From NCBI GenBank assembly GCA_937891735.1, contig CALAGR010000258.1:1-38044 (forward strand): a stretch of DNA of 38,044 bases. The letters are read 5' to 3'. The notes beneath the pieces were generated by a model, which saw only the letters and a list, made by a program, of their open reading frames with translations, was not told the origin of the DNA and searched no databases. The DNA comes from an uncultured Pseudomonadota bacterium (lineage in GTDB: Bacteria; Myxococcota_A; UBA796; UBA9615). Both the position numbers and the translations under genes were made by a program. Of the stretch, positions 8,811-16,860 are shown one piece after another. Numbering within the stretch: the first letter of the stretch is position 1; the number at the start of each line of letters is the position of its first letter.

Positions 8811-9769
8811 GGATCCTCCGGGGTCTCGGCCCGCAGGCCGTGCTCTTCGAACCTGATGGGCAGCACCTCGAACCCGTGGGCCCGCGCGGCCTGGGAGGCG
8901 CCTGGGGGGTCTTGCGCCAGGATGAGGATGCAGTCTCCCCCGCCGGCGCCGGCCATGCGCGCCCCGTGCACGCAGGGATCGCCCTGCAGGGCCAGCACCA
9001 GGCCTTCGATGTCGTCAGGCACCGCGCCCAGCTCGCTGAGCAGCTCGTGGCCGGCGTTCATGGCGGCGCCCAGACCCGGAAGGTCCCCGGCGCGCAGGCA
9101 CGCCTCCCCCTGCCCCGCCAGCGCGCCGATCCGGCCGTAGATCCCGTGGCCCACCGGATGGCGGGACCGCACGTCCCGGATCATTTCGCCGGTGGAGGCC
9201 TTCACGCCCGTCCAGGCGACGATCCACTGCGGCGCGCCGGCGACGGGGATGCGCTGAAAGACGGGGGTGTCGCCTCCCACGAAGCGCACCGCGCCCCCCA
9301 GGAGCTGCGTGGCGGCGTCGTACCCGGAGGCGGCGCCCTGCACCCCGCGCTGAAGAGCGCGGACCGTCCAGAACAGCTCCCGCGGCTGGATGCTGCGCCC
9401 CAGGAGCGTGTTCACCGCCGCCACCGCGGCCAGGGAGCTCGCCGAGCTGGAGCCGAGGCCCCAGGTGTGCGGAAAGCCCGCCTCGAACCGCAGCGTCAGC
9501 CCCTCCAGGACCGGCACCGCGGCGCGCAGCAGCGGCCACAGCAGGCACAGCGCAGGATCCGGCGCCTCGGTGGGCAGGTCGTCGACGATCAGCGGGCCCG
9601 CGTCCCCCAGGAGCGAAGGCGCATCGAACCGCAGCGCTCCCCCGCCCGCCGCGGCCGTGCAGCGGATCCGGGCGTCAAAGCACAGGGCCACCGCGGGGTG
9701 CCCCTCAAGGACCGCGTATTCGCCGAAGAGCATGAGCTTGCCGGGCGCCGAGAAGCTGACTGGCCTCAT
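8807..9769 (-). CDS. Phosphomevalonate kinase
   Basis: This enzyme phosphorylates 5-phosphomevalonate to the diphosphate. It is a 320-residue GHMP kinase starting at ATG 9769 with an ATGA overlap onto the HMG-CoA reductase stop. Motif 1 is PGKLMLFGEYAVLEGHPAVA, motif 2 is WGLGSSSASSLAAVAA, and motif 3 is MAGAGGGDCILIL. The AGAGGGDC form of motif 3 and the EYAVLEG form of motif 1 are characteristic of phosphomevalonate kinase rather than mevalonate kinase, and the genuine mevalonate kinase is already present at 6728-7831. ASGYDAATQLLGG matches the substrate-binding segment. Position between HMG-CoA reductase and the decarboxylase fits. A second mevalonate-kinase-like activity is the less likely alternative. 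Confidence 0.88.
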   Translation of the reverse strand: MRPVSFSAPGKLMLFGEYAVLEGHPAVALCFDARIRCTAAAGGGALRFDAPSLLGDAGPLIVDDLPTEAPDPALCLLWPLLRAAVPVLEGLTLRFEAGFPHTWGLGSSSASSLAAVAAVNTLLGRSIQPRELFWTVRALQRGVQGAASGYDAATQLLGGAVRFVGGDTPVFQRIPVAGAPQWIVAWTGVKASTGEMIRDVRSRHPVGHGIYGRIGALAGQGEACLRAGDLPGLGAAMNAGHELLSELGAVPDDIEGLVLALQGDPCVHGARMAGAGGGDCILILAQDPPGASQAARAHGFEVLPIRFEEHGLRAETPEDP

Positions 9770-10965
9770 CCTTCGTCCGCCGCCAGCTCGAGGTTGCGCT
9801 GGTGCAGGCGCATGTGCCCCTTCTGGATCCCCTCGGTGCCCAGGGCGCGCAGGGCGCCCAGGTTCTGGGCGAGGCCCACCGCGGCGATCACCCGCCCCAG
9901 CTCCGCCGCGGTGCTCACATCCAGGATCGCCAGGGACAGGCGGGCGAGGGGGTGCAGCCGGGTCACCCCGCCGACGGTGCCCACCTGCATCGGCAGCTCC
10001 AGCTCCCCGCACAGGTCGCCGGCCTCGTCGCGCCACCACCGGGACAGGGCGCGGTAGCTGCCGTCCCGCGCAGCCCAGGCGTGGGCGCCCGCTTCCACGG
10101 CGCGCCAGTCGTTGCCGGTGGCGATCACCACGGGATCGATGCCGTTCATGATCCCCTTGTTGTGGGTGGCCGCGCGGTACGGGTCGTAGGTGGCGAAGCG
10201 GGCCGCGGCCACGATCGCCTCCGCCACCTCGTCGCCGCCGTGCCCGTCCAGGGCCAGGGCCTCGGCCGCCACCCGGCACGAAGCGCGCACCCGCCGCCGA
10301 TCCGCGAGGTTGGACAGGATGCGCAGGCCCGGCGTGGCCCCGGTGAGCTCCGCGAGCCGTGGCGCCAGCCGCTCGCAGATCGAGTTCACCGCGTTCGCGC
10401 CCATGGCATCCCGACAGTCCACCAGGAAGTGCACGACGATCACGTCGCCGTCGCCCCCCGTCTGGTCCGCCGTAAACGTGCGCACGTCCAGCCCCTGGCA
10501 GCCTCCGCCGAGGGTCACGAGCACCGAGTCGAACGAGCGCGCCGTGGCGATCAGCTCCTCCCGGGCGGAGTGAATGGCGGCCACCGCGGCGGCGAGGTCG
10601 GGCACGTCCCGCAGCTGCACCTGGCCGATCATCTCCTCGCCGACGAGCTCGGTGACGAACCCGCCGGTGGGCCGCGCGAGGCGCGCCATGTTCGACGCCG
10701 CCGCCACCACCGAGGACTCCTCCACCACCATCGGCACGAGCACGTCGCGGCCATCCACGACGAAGTTCGCGGCGATCCCAAAGGGCATCGGGAAGGCGCC
10801 CACCACGTTCTCGACGAAGGCGTCGAGCAGGTCCGGATCGACCCCGTCCTGCAGCGCGGCGAGGTTCGGATCGTCGGCGTCGATCCCCGCGAACGCCGCC
10901 ACCACCCGGCGCCGCTCGGGCACGGAGAGCTTGTACAGGCCCTGGATCCGGCTGGATGTGCTCAT
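9766..10965 (-). CDS. mvaA: Hydroxymethylglutaryl-CoA reductase, class II
   Basis: This enzyme reduces HMG-CoA to mevalonate, the committed step of the pathway. The 399-residue soluble protein starts at ATG 10965 and lacks the membrane region of eukaryotic enzymes. The motifs are ENVVGAFPMPFGIAANF near residue 50, VPMVVEESSVVAAAS with the catalytic Glu, CRDAMGANAVNSICE with the cofactor-binding Asp, ATHNKGIMNGID with the catalytic Lys, and HMRLHQRNLELAA at the C-terminus with the class II His. Length and motif set match class II bacterial reductases. Both ends overlap neighbours by four bases (ATGA), upstream with the IPP isomerase gene and downstream with phosphomevalonate kinase. NADH versus NADPH use cannot be judged by eye. 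Confidence 0.95.
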   Translation of the reverse strand: MSTSSRIQGLYKLSVPERRRVVAAFAGIDADDPNLAALQDGVDPDLLDAFVENVVGAFPMPFGIAANFVVDGRDVLVPMVVEESSVVAAASNMARLARPTGGFVTELVGEEMIGQVQLRDVPDLAAAVAAIHSAREELIATARSFDSVLVTLGGGCQGLDVRTFTADQTGGDGDVIVVHFLVDCRDAMGANAVNSICERLAPRLAELTGATPGLRILSNLADRRRVRASCRVAAEALALDGHGGDEVAEAIVAAARFATYDPYRAATHNKGIMNGIDPVVIATGNDWRAVEAGAHAWAARDGSYRALSRWWRDEAGDLCGELELPMQVGTVGGVTRLHPLARLSLAILDVSTAAELGRVIAAVGLAQNLGALRALGTEGIQKGHMRLHQRNLELAADEG

Positions 10966-12260
10966 GCGCCGGCGATCCTGCCGGACAGGGCCCGCAGGTC
11001 TGCAGCTCCCGCGCACATCGCGGCGATCCGCAGCTCGTCCAGCACCCGACGCCCCAACGCCAGGGCCTGCTCCACCGACACGTCCGCGGCCCGGAAGAAC
11101 GGCAGCGCCATGCCCGCGACGTCGGCCCCCAGAGCCACGGCCTTCGCCACATCCAGGCCGGTGCGCACCCCTCCGGTGGCCATGATCGGGAACTCCGGGC
11201 CGAGCGCCTCCCGCACCGCCACCAGCGCCTCCGCGGTGGGCAGGCCCCAGTCCCGGAAGGTGGCCCCGATCGCCTGGCTGTGCGGATCCGCGGCCCGGAA
11301 CCCCTCGATCCACCCCCAGGAGGTGCCGCCGGTGCCGCCCACGTCGATCGCCGCGGCCCCCAGATCCCGCAGCGCGCGCGCCGTCTGCCCGTCGATCCCG
11401 CAGCCGGTCTCCTTGACGATCACGGGCACGTCGAGCGCTTCGATGAGCGCCCCGAGCTTGCTCCGCAGGCCGCTCCAGTTCCGGTCCCCTTCGGGCTGCA
11501 CCATCTCCTGGAGCACGTTGAGGTGCACCGCCAGCGCGTCGGCCTGCACGTCGTGCACGAGCCGGCGTACATCGTCGATGCCCACTCCGTAGTTGAGCTG
11601 CACCGCCCCCACGTTGGCGAGCAGCAGGATGTTCGGGGCCACGTCGCGCACCTGGAAGGTGGAGGCCAGGGCCGGCGTCTCGAGCATGGCGCGCTGGGAG
11701 CCGAGCCCCATGCCCAACCCCAGCTCCTGAGCGACCCGGGCGAGCCTGCGGTTCACCGTGCCCGCCCGCTCCGAGCCGCCGGTCATGCCCGCGATGAGGA
11801 GCGGACCGGTCAGGGGCTTGCCGAAGAGCCAGGTGCTCAGATCGATGGCGTCGGCGTCGATCTCCGGCAGGGCGGCGTGTGGAAGCCGCCAGCGCTCCCA
11901 GCCCGCGCGCACCGCCGCCGACTCCACGTCCTCGGTGGCGACGATGTTCAAGTGGGCGGTCTTGCGCAGGGAGCTGATGTGTCCGGTGAGGCGCGCTCGC
12001 CCATCGGCCTGGTACGCCACCACCTCCAGCAGGTGCCGCGTCATGCCACCGACCGGCCTCCCGGCGCCCCGCGTCACCTCGGCCCGCACGGTGAGGCTGT
12101 CCGTCAGCAGCAGCTCCACAGGGAGCGTCGCGGCGTCGGCGAGGACCACGTCCGTCGGCAGGTCCACCGCGAGGCGGTCCAGGCTCAGCTCCTGGCACAG
12201 CCCCACGACGCCCGCGATGCGGACCGGCATGTACCCATCGAGGCGGATCAGCGCGCTCAT
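10962..12260 (-). CDS. fni: Type 2 isopentenyl-diphosphate isomerase with ~98-residue N-terminal extension
   Basis: This FMN- and NAD(P)H-dependent enzyme interconverts IPP and DMAPP. The core begins at about residue 99 (RKTAHLNIVATEDVES, matching the usual RKxxHL start of the family). It continues with LIAGMTGGSE, GLGSQRAML, LLANVGAVQLNYG, VHLNVLQEMVQPEGDRNW, VKETGCGID, DVGGTGGTSW and TGGVRTGLDVAKA. The protein is 432 residues against the usual 340-360. Residues 1-98 are extra and do not belong to the TIM-barrel family. ATG at 12260 forms an ATGA overlap with the lnt stop, supporting the long form; ATG at 12044 (MTRHLL) would give a 361-residue, more ordinary protein. The catalytic assignment is secure; the origin of the N-terminal domain is unknown. 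Confidence 0.92.
   Translation of the reverse strand: MSALIRLDGYMPVRIAGVVGLCQELSLDRLAVDLPTDVVLADAATLPVELLLTDSLTVRAEVTRGAGRPVGGMTRHLLEVVAYQADGRARLTGHISSLRKTAHLNIVATEDVESAAVRAGWERWRLPHAALPEIDADAIDLSTWLFGKPLTGPLLIAGMTGGSERAGTVNRRLARVAQELGLGMGLGSQRAMLETPALASTFQVRDVAPNILLLANVGAVQLNYGVGIDDVRRLVHDVQADALAVHLNVLQEMVQPEGDRNWSGLRSKLGALIEALDVPVIVKETGCGIDGQTARALRDLGAAAIDVGGTGGTSWGWIEGFRAADPHSQAIGATFRDWGLPTAEALVAVREALGPEFPIMATGGVRTGLDVAKAVALGADVAGMALPFFRAADVSVEQALALGRRVLDELRIAAMCAGAADLRALSGRIAGA
11967..12260 (-). other. Extra N-terminal domain of the IPP isomerase
   Basis: These 98 codons precede the catalytic core. The segment alternates hydrophobic and polar residues as in a small beta-barrel: ELSLDRLAVDLP, LPVELLLTDSLTVRAEVTR, HLLEVVAYQADGRARLTGHI. 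That pattern resembles PilZ-type barrels, but the RxxxR and [D/N]xSxxG c-di-GMP motifs are absent, so the PilZ comparison is only a structural guess. Codon usage and GC content look like the rest of the operon, arguing against a frameshift artefact. Confidence 0.5.
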
Positions 12261-13903
12261 CCCATGGGCCCCAGTCCGAAGCCCACTGCCACGGCGTTGG
12301 CCACGGCGGCGAACAGGAACGCCCACAGCGGCCAGCTCGCCCGCCAGGAGCGGTCGGGGTCGGCGGCCCGCCCGCGGATCCAGCCCCGGCCCAGCAACAG
12401 CGAACAGACGAGCACGCAGGTCCAGGCGAACCAGTCCCCCAGCCGCGCGTACAGGCCCGGCAGGCGCACCAGCTTGACGTCGCGCACCAGGACGTCCCGG
12501 GTGAAGATCTTCGTGGTGGCGGTGATGACTCCGCGGGCGTCCACGAAGGCGCTGATCCCAGTGGTGGCCGCGCGCACGAGGGGCACCCCGTACTGGGCCG
12601 CCTGCATCGCGGACAGCATGAAGTGCTGGTGCGGGTTCGCCGTGTCGCCGAACCAGGCGTCGTAGGTGATGTTCACGAGCAGGTTGGCGTCCTGGTTCAC
12701 CGCCCGGCGCACGTACCGCGACAAGATCGCCTCGTAGCAGATGAGGTAGGCGAACCGGACCTCCTGCAGGGCGTCGTACACGATGACCCCCTGCCCGGCC
12801 TGGTAGTTCCCGACCCCCTGGATCTTCTTGAGGAAGGGCAGCACCGATACGCCCGGCATGTACTCGCCGAAGGGCAGCAGCACGTTCTTGTCGTAGCGCA
12901 CGTCCGTGGCGGCGTTGCCGTACACCCGGAACGCGGAGTTGAACCACTCCCGGCGGCCGTCCGCTCCCTTGCGGCTGGACGCGCCGCCGGTCCAGACCTC
13001 GATCCCGGTGTCCTTGACGAACTTGCGGATCCGGAAGTTCCGAGGCCAGTCGGGCGTGCCCTGCAGCGCCCCCTCGGGCAGCACGAAGGCGTCCACGTCG
13101 GGGTGCGCGACGAACGACGCGTTCATCGCCCGCACGTGGTCGATGGCGATGGCGGTGTCGCTCGTGTTCATCAGATCGCGGCGCGCGAAGACGTCCTGGT
13201 TCGTCTGCACCATGCCGAGCGTGACCACCGGGGCCTCCGCCTCGGCCGCGTCGATCACCCCCAGCCGCAGGTGGGAGTAGCCCATCGAGACGAGCACCCC
13301 GAGGGCCAGGACGATGGCGCCGCCGCGCACGGGCCCCAGCGGCGCCCCCCGCAGCCTGCGGTCCAGCGCGCCGTAGAGCACCGCGTTGCACAGGAACACG
13401 AGGAAGGAGATGCCCGCCACCCCCGTCGCCGCGGTGACCAGGAAGATCCGGGGCACCTGATACCAGCACACGCCCTGCATGTAGGGGAACAGCTGCACGT
13501 TGACGAACTCGCAGGCCACGAACCACGCCGCGATGCCCAGGGGCCAGTACGCCCCCGACAGCCGCTTCACGTGGCTGAAGCCCCACCCGAAGATCGCCCC
13601 GTAGAAGCCGAACACCGCCGCGAACAGGCCCAGGATCAGCACCGCGACGGGCATCGGCAGGTTCGAGAACGTGCTGATCGTGTGGATCACCCAGGCGAAG
13701 ATCGTGGCCTGGGCCGCCATCCCGAAGAGCCACCCCGCCAACAGCGCCCGCCTGCCTTCGAGGCGGTCCAGGGCCCAGAACGCCGGGATGAACGCGATGG
13801 GATGCAGCCACACCCACGACAGCGGCGCCGAGATCACCGCCTGCACGGCGCCCGAGAAGACGACAGAGAGAACCACCAGCAGCGGGAACGGGATTCTGGG
13901 CAT
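12257..13903 (-). CDS. lnt: Apolipoprotein N-acyltransferase
   Basis: This integral inner-membrane enzyme adds the third acyl chain to the N-terminal Cys of lipoproteins. The 548-residue protein starts at ATG 13903. Residues about 1-210 contain six or so membrane segments (PFPLLVVLSVVFSGAVQAV, FAWVIHTISTFSNLPMPVAV, and others), followed by a periplasmic carbon-nitrogen hydrolase domain. The nitrilase triad is visible: Glu in VLPEGALQGTPD, Lys in YDKNVLLPFGEYMPG and Cys in YLICYEAILSRYVR. A final membrane helix (WFAWTCVLVCSLLLG) closes the domain, with another hydrophobic stretch at the C-terminus. It is the first gene of the mevalonate operon, with an ATGA overlap onto the IPP isomerase gene. 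Several predicted lipoproteins in this window would be substrates. Confidence 0.93.
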   Translation of the reverse strand: MPRIPFPLLVVLSVVFSGAVQAVISAPLSWVWLHPIAFIPAFWALDRLEGRRALLAGWLFGMAAQATIFAWVIHTISTFSNLPMPVAVLILGLFAAVFGFYGAIFGWGFSHVKRLSGAYWPLGIAAWFVACEFVNVQLFPYMQGVCWYQVPRIFLVTAATGVAGISFLVFLCNAVLYGALDRRLRGAPLGPVRGGAIVLALGVLVSMGYSHLRLGVIDAAEAEAPVVTLGMVQTNQDVFARRDLMNTSDTAIAIDHVRAMNASFVAHPDVDAFVLPEGALQGTPDWPRNFRIRKFVKDTGIEVWTGGASSRKGADGRREWFNSAFRVYGNAATDVRYDKNVLLPFGEYMPGVSVLPFLKKIQGVGNYQAGQGVIVYDALQEVRFAYLICYEAILSRYVRRAVNQDANLLVNITYDAWFGDTANPHQHFMLSAMQAAQYGVPLVRAATTGISAFVDARGVITATTKIFTRDVLVRDVKLVRLPGLYARLGDWFAWTCVLVCSLLLGRGWIRGRAADPDRSWRASWPLWAFLFAAVANAVAVGFGLGPMG

Positions 13904-14008
13904 GAGCGTCCGCCGGCTTGTACCAGCCGGGCCCCGTCGACGCCCCGAGAGCCCAGGCGACTCCTCGCCGCCCTTGACGTCGGCGAGCGGGCAGCGAACC
14001 CTGCGGGG

Positions 14009-14848
14009 GTGAGCGCGACCGACTTTCCAGACCTGCCCCCCGCCTGGCCCGGCGCCCAGGTGTACACCCCCGACGCGCGCATCTTCATGCGCCGCACCGG
14101 CCACGCCGAGGGCGGCAGCCTCATGCTGCTGCACGGCTGGGGCGTGCACGGCGGCATGTTCGAGGGGCCCGTGCGGCAGGTGCTGGAGCCGCACTTCGAG
14201 CTGCTGGTGCCCGACCTGCGGGGGCACGGCTACAGCTCCACCCCGCGCAACCCCCGCAGCTGGCGCCTCACGGACTACGTCGACGATCTCGTGCGCTCCC
14301 TGGACCACCTGGGCGTGGACCGGGTGCACGTGGCGGGGTACTCCATGGGGGGCTTCGTGGCCCTCGGGCTGGCCCAGGCCCACCCGGATCGCGTGGACCG
14401 ACTGGGGCTCATCTGCACCGCCGCGAAGCACCCCGACATCGTGCGACGCAACCTCGTGGTCGCGGAGGCCGCCTTCAAGGTGCTGCCTCCCCAGACCATG
14501 GCCTGGGTGGCGGGGCGGCTGCTCGCGGGCCCCGGAGTGCCCGAGGAACTGCGGCCCGTCATGCGGTGGCTGCTCGGATACAACACCCGCGGCGGGATCT
14601 CGGGAGGCGCCGGAGCGATGCGGCGCGCCGACCTCACCGCGGGCCTCGCGGCGCTGACCCATCCCACCCTGCTGGTGACCGCCGAGCACGACGTGGCGGT
14701 GCCCAAGTGGGCGAGCAAGCACCTCCTCGACTCGATCCCGAACGTGACCCACAAGCACTTCGAGGACGCCGGCCACGCCCTCGCGGCGTCCCACGGGACC
14801 GAGCTCGCCCGGGCCATGGGGGACTTCTTCCAGGCAGGACCCCGATGA
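14009..14848 (+). CDS. Alpha/beta-fold hydrolase
   Basis: This 279-residue alpha/beta hydrolase starts at GTG 14009 (translated as MSATDFPDLPP). The oxyanion-hole region is LLHGWGVHGGMF (about residues 40-51), followed by VPDLRGHGYSS. The nucleophile elbow GYSMGG gives Ser112, and Asp228 (in VTAEHDVAVP) and His256 (in EDAGHALA) complete a clear catalytic triad. The lid region between is helical. No signal peptide is evident, so it is probably cytoplasmic. It is divergent from lnt with 105 bp between starts, where a TTGACG at 13974-13979 could be a -35 box. Its TGA overlaps the ATG of the DUF2225-like gene. Substrate is unknown: esterase, epoxide-hydrolase-like or MenH-like roles cannot be separated by eye. 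Confidence 0.85.
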   Translation: MSATDFPDLPPAWPGAQVYTPDARIFMRRTGHAEGGSLMLLHGWGVHGGMFEGPVRQVLEPHFELLVPDLRGHGYSSTPRNPRSWRLTDYVDDLVRSLDHLGVDRVHVAGYSMGGFVALGLAQAHPDRVDRLGLICTAAKHPDIVRRNLVVAEAAFKVLPPQTMAWVAGRLLAGPGVPEELRPVMRWLLGYNTRGGISGGAGAMRRADLTAGLAALTHPTLLVTAEHDVAVPKWASKHLLDSIPNVTHKHFEDAGHALAASHGTELARAMGDFFQAGPR

Positions 14849-15600
14849 GCACGATCCAGCCCCGCTCCGTGATCTGTCCCTTCTGCGCCACCCAGAGCGA
14901 AGGCTGGCTGGTCCTCGCCGGCCAGGCCCGCGGCCCCATGACGACGGATCTGCGGCGCTACGCCGACGGCCAGGACCCGATCCCCTTGCAGCTGTGCTCC
15001 TGCGTGGGATGCGGCTGGGTCGGGGACGTGTCGGACTTCGAGGAACGGGCCCCCGAGGCGGACCTCGCCGTGGCGGCCGAGGCGGCGGGCGCGTGGTACA
15101 GCCAGGATGCGTTCGACGACGCCCACGATCCGATGCTGATCGACGGCCCGCGGGCCGAAGCGAGCACCCTGGGCGCGTTGATCGAGGCCCACCTCACCCC
15201 GGAGGCGGCGCGCTCTGCGGCGGATCCCGCCTTTCGCTACGAGCAGCACGCCCAGGTGCAGCGGTGGCGGGCCGCGGGGCCCCTTCGGGAGGGCGACGCG
15301 TGGCTCCGGGCGGCGTGGATGTACGGCGACACCGAGCGCCCCCAGGACGAGCGCCGGTGCCGCACCCGGGCCCTGGCCTGCTATCGGCGGGGTGTCGAGG
15401 AGCAGCGCTGGTTCAAGCGGCGCGAGGATCTGGTGGTGATCGCCTACCTCGTGGGGGAGCTGCACCGCCGGCTGGGGGACCCCGCCGAGGCGGGCCGCTG
15501 GTTCGAGCAGACCGCCGGGTGGAGTTCGGGGCTTCCGCACATGCAGGACCTGCTGGAGCTGGCCGAGCGGCAGGGACGGGACCCCCGCGACGTGGTGTAG
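14845..15600 (+). CDS. DUF2225-like zinc-ribbon/TPR protein
   Basis: This 251-residue protein starts at ATG 14845 in an ATGA overlap with the hydrolase gene. The N-terminus has a CPFC pair (Cys11, Cys14) and a second set at Cys51, Cys53 and Cys56 (LCSCVGCGW), consistent with a zinc ribbon. The middle reads TTDLRRYADGQDPIPLQL, as in DUF2225 proteins, whose second knuckle follows a similar 'dP' segment. From residue about 155 the sequence turns into helical TPR-like repeats (AWLRAAWMYGDT, ALACYRRGVEE, YLVGELHRRLGDPAEAGRWF), again as in DUF2225. No signal peptide is seen. The biochemical function of the family is not known to me. The overlap suggests that it works with, or at least is produced with, the hydrolase. 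Confidence 0.7.
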   Translation: MSTIQPRSVICPFCATQSEGWLVLAGQARGPMTTDLRRYADGQDPIPLQLCSCVGCGWVGDVSDFEERAPEADLAVAAEAAGAWYSQDAFDDAHDPMLIDGPRAEASTLGALIEAHLTPEAARSAADPAFRYEQHAQVQRWRAAGPLREGDAWLRAAWMYGDTERPQDERRCRTRALACYRRGVEEQRWFKRREDLVVIAYLVGELHRRLGDPAEAGRWFEQTAGWSSGLPHMQDLLELAERQGRDPRDVV

Positions 15601-15661
15601 CGACGCGGCCGAGCACGAGGAGGCTCGACGCCCAGCAACGCTGCTGCTACCTCTGCTGCCC

Positions 15662-16843
15662 ATGACCCACGACAAGCTGACCGTCCCCCGCCCCGAAGCC
15701 CACGATCTGTCCTTCCGGGACTGGATCGGCGGCCTGTGCCAGCGCGTCCTGGAGGGCGGCGCGGTGAGCCCCGACGAGGCGGCGCGCATGCTGGACGCCA
15801 CCGGGGCGGACACCTGGGACCTCTTCGCCGCCGCCAACCGCGTGCGCGAGGCGTTCCAGGGCCTGGACGTGCACCTGTGCTCCATCGTCAACGCGAAGTC
15901 GGGCCTGTGCAGCGAGGACTGCGGCTTCTGCTCCCAGTCCGCGCACTTCGCGAGCCCGGTGCCCGAGTACAAGCTGGTCAGCGCCGATGAGTGCACCCGG
16001 CACGCCGAGGCGGCGAAGGCCCGCGGCTCCCAGGCCCTGGGCATCGTCGCCGCGTGGCGCGGCCTCAAGAAGGGCAAGGTCCTGGACGACGTGCTCGACC
16101 GGATCCGCGCCGTGGCCGCCGTCGAGGGCGTCAACGCCGACGCATCCCTGGGCCTCATCGACGACCCGGAGATCCCGGCCCTCCTCAAGCAGGCGGGGCT
16201 CGTGACCTACAACCACAACCTCGAGACGAGCCGCAGCCACTTCGGCTCGGTCTGCACCTCCCACTCCTACGACGACCGCGTGCAGACCCTCAAGCTCCTC
16301 AAGCAGGCCGGCGTGTCCACGTGCAGCGGGGGCATCTTCGGGATGGGGGAGACCCGCCAGGATCGGGTGGACCTCGCCTTCGAGCTCAAGGCGCTCGACA
16401 CGGACGTCATCCCCATGAACTTCCTCAACCCCATGGAAGGCACGCCCATGGAGGACTCCGCGCTGCTGCCCCCCATGGAGGCGCTGCGCACGGTGGCCAT
16501 GTTCCGCATGGTGAACCCGAGGACCGAGATCATGCTCGCCGGCGGACGCGAGGTGGTGCTGCGCGACCTGCAGCCCCTGATGTTCGCGGCGGGGGCGAGC
16601 GCGTCCATGGCGGGCCACTACCTGACCAGCGGAGGGCGGGAGACCGCCTCGGACTGGCACATGATCCGGGACCTGGAGATGGACTACCGGCCCGAAGGCG
16701 CCGAGCGTCCCCCGTCCGAGATCGACCGCCTCGCCGGCCGCCTGCCCGAACCCACCGCCGCCAACATCCGCGCTGGCGGAGCGCAGGTGCATGGTGGTAA
16801 CAGGAATCGTTCCTTGCCCGTGCTGAGCGCACCGGTTAAGTAG
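15662..16843 (+). CDS. bioB: Biotin synthase
   Basis: This radical-SAM enzyme inserts sulphur into dethiobiotin to form biotin. The 393-residue protein carries the radical SAM cluster motif CSEDCGFCSQS (Cys83, Cys87, Cys90). It then has YNHNLETS and the downstream family motifs TCSGGIFGMGET, MNFLNPMEGTPM and LAGGREVVLRDLQPLMFAAGAS. The N-terminal 40 residues are slightly longer than usual. The start at ATG 15662 is the first in frame after the upstream gene but has no close Shine-Dalgarno. The 61 bp before it contain a GAGGAGG at 15618-15624 that is too far away to serve this start. No other biotin gene is nearby, so the gene stands alone. Sulphur-donor cluster Cys residues beyond the radical SAM triad are present in the expected middle region. 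Confidence 0.95.
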   Translation: MTHDKLTVPRPEAHDLSFRDWIGGLCQRVLEGGAVSPDEAARMLDATGADTWDLFAAANRVREAFQGLDVHLCSIVNAKSGLCSEDCGFCSQSAHFASPVPEYKLVSADECTRHAEAAKARGSQALGIVAAWRGLKKGKVLDDVLDRIRAVAAVEGVNADASLGLIDDPEIPALLKQAGLVTYNHNLETSRSHFGSVCTSHSYDDRVQTLKLLKQAGVSTCSGGIFGMGETRQDRVDLAFELKALDTDVIPMNFLNPMEGTPMEDSALLPPMEALRTVAMFRMVNPRTEIMLAGGREVVLRDLQPLMFAAGASASMAGHYLTSGGRETASDWHMIRDLEMDYRPEGAERPPSEIDRLAGRLPEPTAANIRAGGAQVHGGNRNRSLPVLSAPVK

Positions 16844-16860
16844 CGCGTCTCCCAGGAGAA

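Noticed and set aside
12042..12044. Short start of the IPP isomerase at ATG 12044
   Set aside because: It would give an ordinary 361-residue length, but it would lose the ATGA overlap with lnt that all neighbouring joints in this operon show; kept as an alternative.
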